DNA of 64,000 nucleotides, from contig JBBTCH010000003.1 of NCBI GenBank assembly GCA_038043245.1, positions 1 to 64,000 of the forward strand. The letters are read 5' to 3'. The notes under the pieces are model-generated. The model saw only the letters and a list, made by a program, of their open reading frames with translations, had not been told where the DNA came from and searched no databases. This DNA comes from JACPFV01 sp038043245. GTDB lineage: Bacteria > Pseudomonadota > Gammaproteobacteria > Nevskiales > Nevskiaceae. Made by a program: the position numbers and the translations under genes. This document shows positions 8,477 through 15,783 of the stretch, in pieces (the stretch's first letter is position 1; each line of letters starts with the position of its first letter).

Positions 8477-9376
8477 ATGGCAGAACGAGTCAAAATCGTC
8501 GAGGTCGGCGCGCGCGACGGCTTGCAGAACGAGCCAAAGACGCTGGCCGCCACGCTCAAGATCGAATTGATCCAGCGGCTTGCGGAAGCCGGGATGCCGG
8601 AAATCGAAGCGGGCAGTTTCGTCTCGCCGCAGTGGGTGCCGCAGATGGCCGACACCGAGGATGTCCTGGCCGGGATCAAACGCAAGCCCGGCGTGCGCTA
8701 CCCGGTGCTGGTGCCGAACCTGTCGGGCCTTGCGCGCGCACGCGCCGCCGGCGTCGAGGACATCTCCGTGTTCACCGCGGCGTCCGACGCCTTCAACCGC
8801 AAGAACATCAATGCCAGCATTGACGAGTCGCTGGCGCGCATCAAACCGGTGATTGCCCAGGCGCTGACCGAGCGTTTTCGCGTGCGCGGGTACGTGTCCA
8901 CCGTGCTCGGCTGTCCGTACCAGGGCGAGGTCGCGGTCAGCGAAGTGGTGCGGGTGACGCAGGCGCTGGTGGACATGGGCTGTGTCGAGATCTCGCTGGG
9001 CGACACCATCGGTGTCGGCACGCCGAAAAAAGCACGCGAGATGTTCCGTGCCTGCGCCGACGCGGTCGGCGCCGAAAAACTGGCAGTGCATTTCCACGAC
9101 ACGCGCGGGCAGGCGTTGGCCAACATCTATGCCTGTCTCGACCTCGGCGCACGCACGGTGGATGCCAGCGTCGCCGGTCTCGGCGGTTGTCCCTACGCCA
9201 ACGGCGCCAGCGGCAATATGGCGAGCGAGGACCTGGTGTTCATGCTGCAGGGTCTGGGTTTTGAAACCGGCGTGGACCTGCCTGCGCTCACCGATACCGC
9301 GCGCTGGATCAGCGCGCAACTTGGGCGCGAACCAGCCAGTAAACTAGCGCGCATACAAAAAAAGGGCGGGGAGTGA
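8477..9376 (+). CDS. mvaB: Hydroxymethylglutaryl-CoA lyase
   Basis: A 299-residue TIM-barrel enzyme that splits HMG-CoA into acetoacetate and acetyl-CoA, the last step of leucine breakdown. The N-terminal motif VGARDGLQNEP holds the metal-binding Asp and catalytic Arg; the metal His residues are in VHFHDTRGQAL; the catalytic Cys lies in the loop GLGGCPYANGASGN. Length matches bacterial MvaB (about 300 aa). ATG at 8477 is chosen; an in-frame GTG at 8474 overlaps the sulfatase TAG. The gene overlaps scoA by four bases (GTGA), so acetoacetate can pass directly to the CoA-transferase. Confidence 0.95.
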   Translation: MAERVKIVEVGARDGLQNEPKTLAATLKIELIQRLAEAGMPEIEAGSFVSPQWVPQMADTEDVLAGIKRKPGVRYPVLVPNLSGLARARAAGVEDISVFTAASDAFNRKNINASIDESLARIKPVIAQALTERFRVRGYVSTVLGCPYQGEVAVSEVVRVTQALVDMGCVEISLGDTIGVGTPKKAREMFRACADAVGAEKLAVHFHDTRGQALANIYACLDLGARTVDASVAGLGGCPYANGASGNMASEDLVFMLQGLGFETGVDLPALTDTARWISAQLGREPASKLARIQKKGGE

Positions 9377-10068
9377 ACAAGCTAAAACCCAGTGCGGCCG
9401 CCGCGTTGGACGGCCTTATCGAAGACGGCATGACGCTTGCCGTCGGCGGCTTCGGGCTATGCGGAATTCCCGAAGCGCTGATCGCTGCGCTGCGCGACAC
9501 CGGCAAGAAGAACCTCACGGTGATCTCGAACAACGCCGGCGTCGATGGCTTCGGTCTGGGCATGCTGCTGAACACGCGGCAGGTGAAGAAAATGATCTCG
9601 TCCTATGTGGGCGAGAACAAGGAGTTCGAGCGCCAATACCTGTCCGGCGAGCTGCAACTGGAGTTCACGCCGCAGGGCACGCTGGCGGAAAAACTGCGCG
9701 CCGGCGGCGCCGGCATCCCGGCGTTCTTCACCAAGACTGGCTACGGCACCATCGTCGCGGAAGGCAAGGAAATCCGTGAATTCGATGGCGAAAAGTTCGT
9801 GATGGAAAAAAGCCTGCGCGCCGATGTCTCGCTGGTGAAAGCCTGGAAGGCCGATAAGTCCGGCAACCTGGTTTATCGCAAGACCGCGCGCAACTTCAAT
9901 CCGCTGGTCGCCTGTGCGGGCAAGGTGTGCGTCGTCGAGGTTGAAGTGGTTGTCGAAATCGGCGCGCTCGATCCGGAAAGCATTCATACACCGGGTATCT
10001 ACGTGCATCGGCTGGTGCACAACGCCACGCCGGAAAAACGGATCGAACAGCGCACGGTGAGCAAATAA
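9373..10068 (+). CDS. scoA: 3-oxoacid CoA-transferase, subunit A
   Basis: A 231-residue alpha subunit of succinyl-CoA:3-ketoacid CoA-transferase, which activates acetoacetate to acetoacetyl-CoA. The glycine-rich CoA-binding stretch VGGFGLCGIPEALI and the block NNAGVDGFGLGMLL are characteristic. It starts at GTG inside the stop region of the HMG-CoA lyase gene, and its stop TAA overlaps the ATG of scoB. The spacing suggests balanced, coupled translation of the two subunits. An AtoDA-type acetate CoA-transferase is the nearest alternative, but the HMG-CoA lyase neighbour favours SCOT. Confidence 0.93.
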   Translation: MNKLKPSAAAALDGLIEDGMTLAVGGFGLCGIPEALIAALRDTGKKNLTVISNNAGVDGFGLGMLLNTRQVKKMISSYVGENKEFERQYLSGELQLEFTPQGTLAEKLRAGGAGIPAFFTKTGYGTIVAEGKEIREFDGEKFVMEKSLRADVSLVKAWKADKSGNLVYRKTARNFNPLVACAGKVCVVEVEVVVEIGALDPESIHTPGIYVHRLVHNATPEKRIEQRTVSK

Positions 10069-10694
10069 TGGCTTGGACCCGTGACGAAATGGCGCAGCGC
10101 GCCGCGAAAGAACTGCAGGACGGCTTCTACGTCAACCTGGGCATCGGCCTGCCGACGCTGGTGGCCAACTTCATTCCGGCCGGCATGGACGTGTGGCTGC
10201 AAAGCGAGAACGGACTGTTGGGCATCGGCCCGTTCCCGAAGGACAGCGAGGTGGATGCCGATCTGATCAACGCCGGCAAGCAGACCATCACCGCACGCGC
10301 GGGCGCAGCGTTTTTCCACAGCGCTGATTCGTTCGCCATGATCCGCGGCGGCCACATCAATCTCTCGATCCTCGGCGCCATGCAAGTGACCGACAGCGGC
10401 GACATCGCCAACTGGATGATCCCTGGAAAACTGGTCAAGGGCATGGGCGGGGCGATGGACCTGGTTGCCGGCGTCAAGCGCGTGGTGGTGCTGATGGAGC
10501 ACACCGCCAAGGGCGGCGAGCACAAGATCCTGAAAAAATGCACGCTGCCGCTGACCGGCGTCGGCGTGGTCAATCGCATCATCACCGACCTCTGCGTGCT
10601 GGATGTAACGAAGCAGGGACTGAAACTGGCCGAACTGGCGCCGGGCGTGAGCAGGGAAGACGTACAGAGAGCAACCGGTGCACCCGTTAATTGA
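10068..10694 (+). CDS. scoB: 3-oxoacid CoA-transferase, subunit B
   Basis: A 208-residue beta subunit. The motif SENGLLGIGPFP contains the catalytic glutamate that forms the glutamyl-CoA thioester. The GMGGAMDLVAGVKRVVVLMEH segment is the family glycine-rich signature. It starts at an ATG overlapping the scoA stop, so A and B are translated as a pair. It is the last gene of the run; a palindromic repeat rather than a classic terminator follows it. Confidence 0.94.
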   Translation: MAWTRDEMAQRAAKELQDGFYVNLGIGLPTLVANFIPAGMDVWLQSENGLLGIGPFPKDSEVDADLINAGKQTITARAGAAFFHSADSFAMIRGGHINLSILGAMQVTDSGDIANWMIPGKLVKGMGGAMDLVAGVKRVVVLMEHTAKGGEHKILKKCTLPLTGVGVVNRIITDLCVLDVTKQGLKLAELAPGVSREDVQRATGAPVN

Positions 10695-10698
10695 GTTT

Positions 10699-10754
10699 GT
10701 CATTCTGAGCGCAGCGAAGAATCTGATCAGATTCCTCGCTATGCTCGGAATGAC
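10699..10754. repeat. 56-bp dispersed palindrome
   Basis: Arms of 26 bp (left starts GTCATTCTGAGCGCAGCGAA, right ends CGCTATGCTCGGAATGAC) pair almost fully around a GATC centre. The consensus GTCATTC-GAGC...GAGGAATCT is shared with a second copy at 28248-28315. It fills the scoB-gpmA gap and can fold into a long hairpin, so it may act as an mRNA 3'-end stabiliser or attenuator. Sequences of this look are widespread in proteobacterial genomes, but I cannot name the family with certainty. Confidence 0.85.
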
Positions 10755-10765
10755 AGAGAAATGAA

Positions 10766-11518
10766 ATGACGAAAAAACTAGTGTTGCTGCGCCACGGCCA
10801 GAGCCAGTGGAATCTCGACAACCGCTTCACTGGCTGGGTCGATGTGGACATCACCGAGAAGGGCGCAGACGAAGCTCGTGCCGCCGGCAAACTCATGCGC
10901 GAGGCCGGGCTGATGTTCGATGTCGCCCACACCTCGCTGCTCAAGCGCGCGATCCGCACGATGTATACCGCACTCGATGTGATGGACCAGATGTGGATTC
11001 CGGTGAAGAAGACCTGGCGCCTGAACGAGCGTCACTATGGCGCCCTGCAAGGGCTCGACAAGGCCGAGACCACGGCCAAGTATGGCGAGGCCCAGGTCAA
11101 GATCTGGCGCCGATCCTACGACGTGCCGCCGCCGCCGATGGCCGAGAGCGATGCTGGCCATCCGCGCAACGACCGCCGTTACCGCCATCTCGACGCCGCG
11201 ACGTTGCCGGCGACCGAGTCGCTGAAAACCACCCTCGACCGTGTGCTGCCGTATTGGCATGACGCCGTCGCGCCGCAGCTGAAGAAAGGCTCCACGGTAT
11301 TAGTCGCTGCTCACGGCAACTCGCTGCGCGCGTTGTACAAGTACCTGAACAACGTGCCAGACAACGAGATCGTCGATCTGAACATCCCGACCGGGATTCC
11401 GCTGCTGTTCGAGCTGCATGATGACCTGCGCGTGAAGTCGCACCGTTATCTGGGTGACGCCGAAGCCGCCAGGAAAGCGGCGGATGCGGTGGCGGCGCAA
11501 GCGGCGGTCAAGCGTTAA
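10766..11518 (+). CDS. gpmA: 2,3-bisphosphoglycerate-dependent phosphoglycerate mutase
   Basis: A 250-residue glycolytic enzyme interconverting 3- and 2-phosphoglycerate. The catalytic motif LLRHGQSQWN places the phosphohistidine at His10; the second active-site His is in VAAHGNSLRAL. The block NRFTGWVDVDITEKG is diagnostic for the dPGM type. Length is typical. Its 3' end overlaps the convergent gene that ends at 11508 by 11 bp. The start ATG follows the palindromic repeat by 11 bp, so the repeat forms most of its 5' leader if it is read through from scoB. Confidence 0.97.
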   Translation: MTKKLVLLRHGQSQWNLDNRFTGWVDVDITEKGADEARAAGKLMREAGLMFDVAHTSLLKRAIRTMYTALDVMDQMWIPVKKTWRLNERHYGALQGLDKAETTAKYGEAQVKIWRRSYDVPPPPMAESDAGHPRNDRRYRHLDAATLPATESLKTTLDRVLPYWHDAVAPQLKKGSTVLVAAHGNSLRALYKYLNNVPDNEIVDLNIPTGIPLLFELHDDLRVKSHRYLGDAEAARKAADAVAAQAAVKR

Positions 11519-11972
11519 GCAGGCTGCGTTGCGCCAGCCATTGGCGCGCGTCGCCGGCGCCGTGCTCAAACCAGGCCTGGGTGCTGCCGAGGATGAAGTG
11601 GTAGCCCCAGGCGTCCATGTCGGCGAATAATTGCTCGCGCGAATAACCGCGGAGCTGATCCGCCAGCAGGCACTGCAGGTAGCACACGGCCTCTTCCTCG
11701 GGGTCGCTGCCGCCGCAGTCGGTATGCAGTTTCGCCTGCCGCTCCTCGCTCATGCACAACACGTGGCAGGCGGTGTGCAGCACCGAATGCACGGGCGTGT
11801 CGCTGCGCGCGTAGACCGTCGTGCCGATGACGCCGGCTTCGGTTTCGCCCCAGTAACTCGCCGGGATGGGTTCACCGTCGGCCACCCATTCGAGTGTCAA
11901 GCGGCGTCGGGCAAGCAGCTCCGTCAGCGCTCCGCGCAGCGCATTCGCACAAGTGACCTTCGCTGGCATCAT
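11508..11972 (-). CDS. Conserved hypothetical protein with HxxxHxxxH motif
   Basis: A 154-residue soluble protein with no signal peptide. It contains His62, His66 and His70 (HSVLHTACH) followed by an acidic patch near residues 92-94 (PEEEAVCYLQ), which loosely recalls a zinc-peptidase HxxxH plus downstream Glu arrangement, but the catalytic Glu of HExxH is absent. Several Cys residues (69, 73, 86, 97) add possible metal ligands. I do not recognise a named family. It converges on gpmA with an 11-bp overlap and starts only 6 bp from the divergent ROK kinase, so its promoter must lie inside that gene or the pair share a very compact control site. Confidence 0.7.
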   Translation of the reverse strand: MMPAKVTCANALRGALTELLARRRLTLEWVADGEPIPASYWGETEAGVIGTTVYARSDTPVHSVLHTACHVLCMSEERQAKLHTDCGGSDPEEEAVCYLQCLLADQLRGYSREQLFADMDAWGYHFILGSTQAWFEHGAGDARQWLAQRSLLNA

Positions 11973-11978
11973 TGAGAT

Positions 11979-12887
11979 ATGAGAATCGGCATTGATCTCG
12001 GCGGTACCAAGATCGAGGGTATTGTCCTCGAAGGCGAGTCCCGCATGCGCGCCTGCGAGCGCATCGCGACTCCCCAGAACGATTTTGCCGCCACCGTGGC
12101 CGCGATTGCCGGTCTGGTGGCGAAACTCGAAGCGGCCGTTGGCGCGAAAAATCTCCGCGTCGGCGCCGGCACGCCTGGCGCGATCTCCCCGGCCACCGGC
12201 CTGATGAAGAACTGCAATTCAACCTGTCTCAACGGCCAGCCGCTGAAACAGGATCTTGAGCGGCGGCTGGGTCGTGAAATCCGCATGGCCAACGATGCCG
12301 ATTGCCTGGCCTTGTCGGAGAGTTTCGACGGCGCCGCCGCCGGTGCGCACTCGGTGTTCGCCGCAGTTCTCGGTACGGGCTGCGGTGGCGGCATCGTCAT
12401 CAATGGCCAGCTTCTGTCGGGGCCCAACGCGATTGCCGGCGAGTGGGGCCATAACCCGCTACCGTGGCCGCGCCCGGAGTGGCATGAAATCCCCGGGACA
12501 CGCTGCTGGCATGGCGGCTACGGCTGTCTGGAGACCTGGATCTCGGGAAGCGGGCTGGCGCGTGACCACGCACGAGTGGCCGGAGAAAAATTCAGTGCCG
12601 AGGAAGTGGCGCAGCGTGCGGGAAACGGCGACGAGAAGGCGGCGGCCTCGATGGCGCGTTACGAAGATCGGCTGGCGCGTGCGCTGGCGCAGGTGATCAA
12701 CCTGCTGGATCCGGAAGTGATTGTGCTCGGCGGCGGCATGTCGCGCGTGCAGCGCCTGTACCGGCATGTGCCGGCGCTTTGGGATCAATGGGTGTTCAGC
12801 GACCGTGTGGACACGAAACTGCTGCCGGCCAAACATGGTGACAGCAGCGGCGTGCGCGGGGCCGCGCGCTTGTGGCCGGAGCGCTAG
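11979..12887 (+). CDS. ROK family sugar kinase (fructokinase/Mak-like)
   Basis: A 302-residue ROK kinase. The N-terminal phosphate loop MRIGIDLGGTKIEG, the catalytic segment ANDADCLALSE and the ATP-site stretch VLGTGCGGGIVING are intact. The ROK zinc motif is altered: CWHGGYGCLETW instead of the usual CxCGxxGCxE, with His in place of the second Cys. The EWGHNPLPW block with GHN is typical of the fructokinase/Mak and NagK branch. It probably phosphorylates fructose, mannose or N-acetylglucosamine. It is convergent with the membrane gene ending at 12884 and overlaps it by 4 bp. Confidence 0.88.
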   Translation: MRIGIDLGGTKIEGIVLEGESRMRACERIATPQNDFAATVAAIAGLVAKLEAAVGAKNLRVGAGTPGAISPATGLMKNCNSTCLNGQPLKQDLERRLGREIRMANDADCLALSESFDGAAAGAHSVFAAVLGTGCGGGIVINGQLLSGPNAIAGEWGHNPLPWPRPEWHEIPGTRCWHGGYGCLETWISGSGLARDHARVAGEKFSAEEVAQRAGNGDEKAAASMARYEDRLARALAQVINLLDPEVIVLGGGMSRVQRLYRHVPALWDQWVFSDRVDTKLLPAKHGDSSGVRGAARLWPER

Positions 12888-13288
12888 GTCTTCTTGTAAA
12901 TCGAGGCCAGCGTTGCGCCGAGAACGATGTAGATCGCCACGCCGCTGACAAACCAGGTCGTCGCCAGATCCTGCGGCACCGGATAGATCACATAGTTGTC
13001 GAACGCGGACATCACTGAAACAAAAACGCCCATCAGCGCGCCGTAACGCACGCCTTCCATCACGCCCTTGTTTTCGTGGCCGCGCGTGAAGATGTAGCAG
13101 AACAGGAACAGATAGACGGCACTATTGACGAACATGATCCACATCTTGGCCTGCATCTCGGCTTCGGGTCTCCAAATCGAGGCGAGTGACTTGTACGTAT
13201 CCGCCAGGTAGACGCCGTGCAATCCGAATCCCAGTGCGTGAAAGACCACATAAACCGCGGCGAACGCCATCCAAAATCTATTGTTCAT
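12884..13288 (-). CDS. Small four-helix membrane protein
   Basis: A 134-residue integral membrane protein with about four hydrophobic segments (near residues 4-24, 44-63, 73-95 and 106-128). Start is the ATG at 13288 with a well-placed GAGGAG site; a longer frame to 13375 lacks any signal. Repeated FALGF/GVY-like patterns recall DUF1761-type proteins, but I cannot assign a family. It is the last of a minus-strand group (SPOR lipoproteins, DUF4870 protein, this gene) with gaps of about 17 bp, so an operon is likely. Function unknown. Confidence 0.72.
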   Translation of the reverse strand: MNNRFWMAFAAVYVVFHALGFGLHGVYLADTYKSLASIWRPEAEMQAKMWIMFVNSAVYLFLFCYIFTRGHENKGVMEGVRYGALMGVFVSVMSAFDNYVIYPVPQDLATTWFVSGVAIYIVLGATLASIYKKT

Positions 13289-13305
13289 TTTTGAGTTCTC
13301 CTCGT

Positions 13306-13641
13306 TCAGGCAGGCAAGGGCATGGGTTTTTTGTCGACGAAGCTGAGAATGCCGCGCACGATGCGGTAGATCCACCAGATCGCCAGTGCGACAAAGCCCA
13401 GCAGTCCGACGGCGATCAGACTCAGCAGGCCGCAGACGATGGCCCAGACCACGCCGAACCAGAAGGTGCGGATCAGCCAGCGGTGGTGGCTGCGGATGAA
13501 TTCGCTTTGCGTCTCGTTGACCTTGATGTGATTGATGATGACGCCAATGATGGACGTCAACCCGCCCGCCACCAGCGACAGCGCGTGCAGGACATAGGCA
13601 ATCAACAGGGTGGTGCGTTCGCTTTCGGTGCTGTCAGTCAT
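13306..13641 (-). CDS. DUF4870-like small membrane protein
   Basis: A 111-residue protein with three hydrophobic helices. The pattern of a first helix, then NHIKVNETQSEFIRSHHRW, then two C-terminal helices ending WIYRIVRGILSF matches the DUF4870/Tic20-like small membrane proteins, which carry a conserved charged loop after helix one. No enzymatic motif is seen. It lies between the FecR/SPOR lipoprotein gene (14 bp upstream) and the four-helix protein gene (17 bp downstream) on the minus strand. Confidence 0.78.
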   Translation of the reverse strand: MTDSTESERTTLLIAYVLHALSLVAGGLTSIIGVIINHIKVNETQSEFIRSHHRWLIRTFWFGVVWAIVCGLLSLIAVGLLGFVALAIWWIYRIVRGILSFVDKKPMPLPA

Positions 13642-13655
13642 GGGGTCTGTCGGCG

Positions 13656-14690
13656 TTATTTTTGGTTGACCCAGGCTTTGGGATAGCCCAGCGCCGCAGC
13701 GCGCTTCTTGAGCGTGCCGGCGGCGTCGCGCGATTCAAACCCGCGCAGCACGACACGATAGTAGGTCTTGCCTTTGACTTTGGCTTCGATCACTTCCGCC
13801 GGGTAGCCCGCTTTCCATAGCTTTGTCGCGGATTTTTTCGCTGCGGCTTCGCTGCCGTCCGACATCAGGATCAAGGACCAGGTGCCCTTGTGTTTCATCG
13901 CCTTGACGCCGGCAGGGGGTTGCAGGCTCTGTTCCAGCGTCTTGATCTGACTGGCGCCGGTGCCGCTGGTTTTTGTCGTGGCGACGCAGGATTTCGGTGT
14001 GTTGAGAGTCACCGGGTCTTGACCTTGCAGAGCGACTTCGGCCGTGCCGGTGAGGAGACAGACCGCGGATTCCTTGGAGTCCGACTTGCCCATCATCGCG
14101 GCTTGCGTTGCAAACGCCGTGAGCTTGCCGAGCTTGAAGTCGAGGTCGCCCGGCAGCAGCGTGCCATTCTTGCCGCTTTCAAACGCGAAACTGCCCTTGC
14201 CGATGTCGAGCGTGCCGTTCAGCGATGAGGTTTCGTTGGGTGCGAGACGGGTGATGGTGAGTTGCGCGCTGCCGCCGATCTGCAATTTGGCGCCATCGTC
14301 CAGCATCAGCTGTACGCGGCCGTCCGCGCCGGTTTCGACACGGTCTCCTTCGTAGATGGCGGTGCCCGGCAGCAGGGCGGTGGAGACATCGCCGCGGAAG
14401 ATCCAAGCCGGTGGCAACACGGCGCTGGCGGAGGCATGGGTCTGCGGCTCACGATTTTCGTCAGCGGCTGGCGGCGTTTTCTCTTCAGTGGCCGATTCGG
14501 CTTCTGTCGCCGTGGTTTTCACGTCCTCTTCTTCTATATCGGCTGCGACCGCATCGGCTTCAGCCTGTGAGCCAGCGGCGGGCGTTTCTTCGACGGCGGG
14601 TGGCGGTGGTTCGGGTTTGGCCGGCTCGGACGCGCAGGCGACCAGCAACAAGGGCAGCAGCAGATTCAGCAGCGAGTGAGTTTTAATCAT
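13656..14690 (-). CDS. Lipoprotein with FecR-like and SPOR domains
   Basis: A 344-residue lipoprotein: signal peptide with lipobox LLVAC (Cys19), then an acidic, Pro/Glu/Ala-rich linker (about 20-85). A FecR-like beta domain follows (about 95-190; GTAIYEGDRVETGADGRVQL and DIGKGSFAFESG). The C-terminus (about 265-344) is a SPOR domain (KGTWSLILMSDGS through KAWVNQK), which binds denuded peptidoglycan at division sites. FecR domains usually sense or bind ligands in the periplasm. The combination on an anchored lipoprotein suggests an envelope or septal scaffold. The adjacent upstream gene encodes a second SPOR lipoprotein. Confidence 0.82.
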   Translation of the reverse strand: MIKTHSLLNLLLPLLLVACASEPAKPEPPPPAVEETPAAGSQAEADAVAADIEEEDVKTTATEAESATEEKTPPAADENREPQTHASASAVLPPAWIFRGDVSTALLPGTAIYEGDRVETGADGRVQLMLDDGAKLQIGGSAQLTITRLAPNETSSLNGTLDIGKGSFAFESGKNGTLLPGDLDFKLGKLTAFATQAAMMGKSDSKESAVCLLTGTAEVALQGQDPVTLNTPKSCVATTKTSGTGASQIKTLEQSLQPPAGVKAMKHKGTWSLILMSDGSEAAAKKSATKLWKAGYPAEVIEAKVKGKTYYRVVLRGFESRDAAGTLKKRAAALGYPKAWVNQK

Positions 14691-14708
14691 TTTCGTGTTC
14701 TCGGTGGT

Positions 14709-15191
14709 TCAGGCAGGCGGGACCAGCCAGGCGGTTTTATGGCCCTGCTTGCGCGCATCGTCGCGGAAAGCGCGCGCGTCGGGTTTTGATTTGAAACCGC
14801 CGACGGTGACGCGATACCAGTGCTGGTCGGCGAGGGTGGTCAGGAAGATCTCCACGGCATAGCCTTTCGCACTGAGCTTGTCAGCGGCCTGTTTGGCCTT
14901 GGCTTCATCCTGGAAAGAGACGATGCCGACCGACCAGGTTTTTTCGACTGCAGCCGGCGCGGGTTCGGGGCTCAATGCGGTGGCTGGTGCGTCGCCTGCG
15001 TCCGACAGCGGGGCGGCCGCTTCGGTCTCGGCGACCGACTCACAGTCCTCTTCGGCTACGGGTTCCGCTTCGGCCACCGGCTCCATCGGCGGTGGCGATT
15101 CCTGCACGGGCTCGGCAGTGCAGGCGGTCAATAGTGCCGCGGAAAAAAGCAGTGATGCGGTGATGGCCCACGACGCTGATGGCTGGTGCAT
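14709..15191 (-). CDS. SPOR-domain lipoprotein
   Basis: A 160-residue lipoprotein. Start is ATG at 15191 behind GAGGACGTC; the signal peptide ends in LLTAC (Cys24). A strongly acidic Glu/Pro/Ala linker (residues 25-80) leads to a C-terminal SPOR domain (about 85-158) with KTWSVGIVSFQDEAKAKQAA and HWYRVTVGGFKSKPDARAF. It lies 18 bp upstream of the FecR/SPOR gene and 10 bp downstream of ppa, all on the minus strand. The tandem of two SPOR lipoproteins suggests related or competing roles at the septum. Confidence 0.85.
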   Translation of the reverse strand: MHQPSASWAITASLLFSAALLTACTAEPVQESPPPMEPVAEAEPVAEEDCESVAETEAAAPLSDAGDAPATALSPEPAPAAVEKTWSVGIVSFQDEAKAKQAADKLSAKGYAVEIFLTTLADQHWYRVTVGGFKSKPDARAFRDDARKQGHKTAWLVPPA

Positions 15192-15201
15192 GACGTCCTC
15201 C

Positions 15202-15750
15202 CTAGAAGTGCGGCTTTTTCGCAGTATTGGCGAAGCGTTCGATGCTGTCGAGGATGGCGCGCCGCGCGTCCTGCGGGCCGTGCCAGCCCTTGATCTTGAC
15301 CCACTTGCCCTTTTCCAGATCCTTGTAGTGCTGGAAGAAATGCGCAATCTGGTCGCGGATCAGCGCCGGCAGCTCGCGTACCGATTCCACGTCCTTGTAC
15401 AGCTGGCTGGTCTTGTGGCTTGGGACCACGATCAGTTTTTCGTCGGCGCCGGCTTCGTCCTGCATCTCCAGCATGCCGATCGGTCGGCAGCTGATGATGC
15501 AGCCGGGGATCAGCGGCATCGGCATCATCACCAGCGCGTCGAGCGGGTCGCCGTCACCGCACAGCGTGTGCGGCACATAGCCGTAATTACAGGGATAGCG
15601 CATCGGTGTGGTCAGGATGCGATCGACGAACAGCGCGCCGGAGTTCTTGTCGACCTCGTATTTCACCGGCTCGCTGTTCATCGGGATCTCGATGACCACG
15701 TTGATGTCTTCGGGGACATTCCTGCCGGTGGCGACCAGATGGAGTGACAT
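15202..15750 (-). CDS. ppa: Inorganic pyrophosphatase (family I, soluble)
   Basis: A 182-residue cytosolic enzyme hydrolysing PPi to phosphate. The metal-binding signature DGDPLDALVMM holds the three conserved Asp residues, and the N-terminal block EIPMNSEPVKYEVDKNSG is typical. Length fits family I (about 175-185 aa). It is the first gene of a possible operon running into the SPOR lipoproteins (10-bp gap). A membrane H+-pyrophosphatase and a PPi-dependent phosphofructokinase elsewhere in the window draw on the same PPi pool. Confidence 0.97.
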   Translation of the reverse strand: MSLHLVATGRNVPEDINVVIEIPMNSEPVKYEVDKNSGALFVDRILTTPMRYPCNYGYVPHTLCGDGDPLDALVMMPMPLIPGCIISCRPIGMLEMQDEAGADEKLIVVPSHKTSQLYKDVESVRELPALIRDQIAHFFQHYKDLEKGKWVKIKGWHGPQDARRAILDSIERFANTAKKPHF

Positions 15751-15783
15751 GGACAGGATTATAGGGAGGAAAACCGCAGCGGC

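Noticed and set aside
10699..10754. Read as a CRISPR repeat or tRNA-like structure
   Set aside because: Only one unit is present, with no spacers, and the fold is a simple long hairpin without cloverleaf features.
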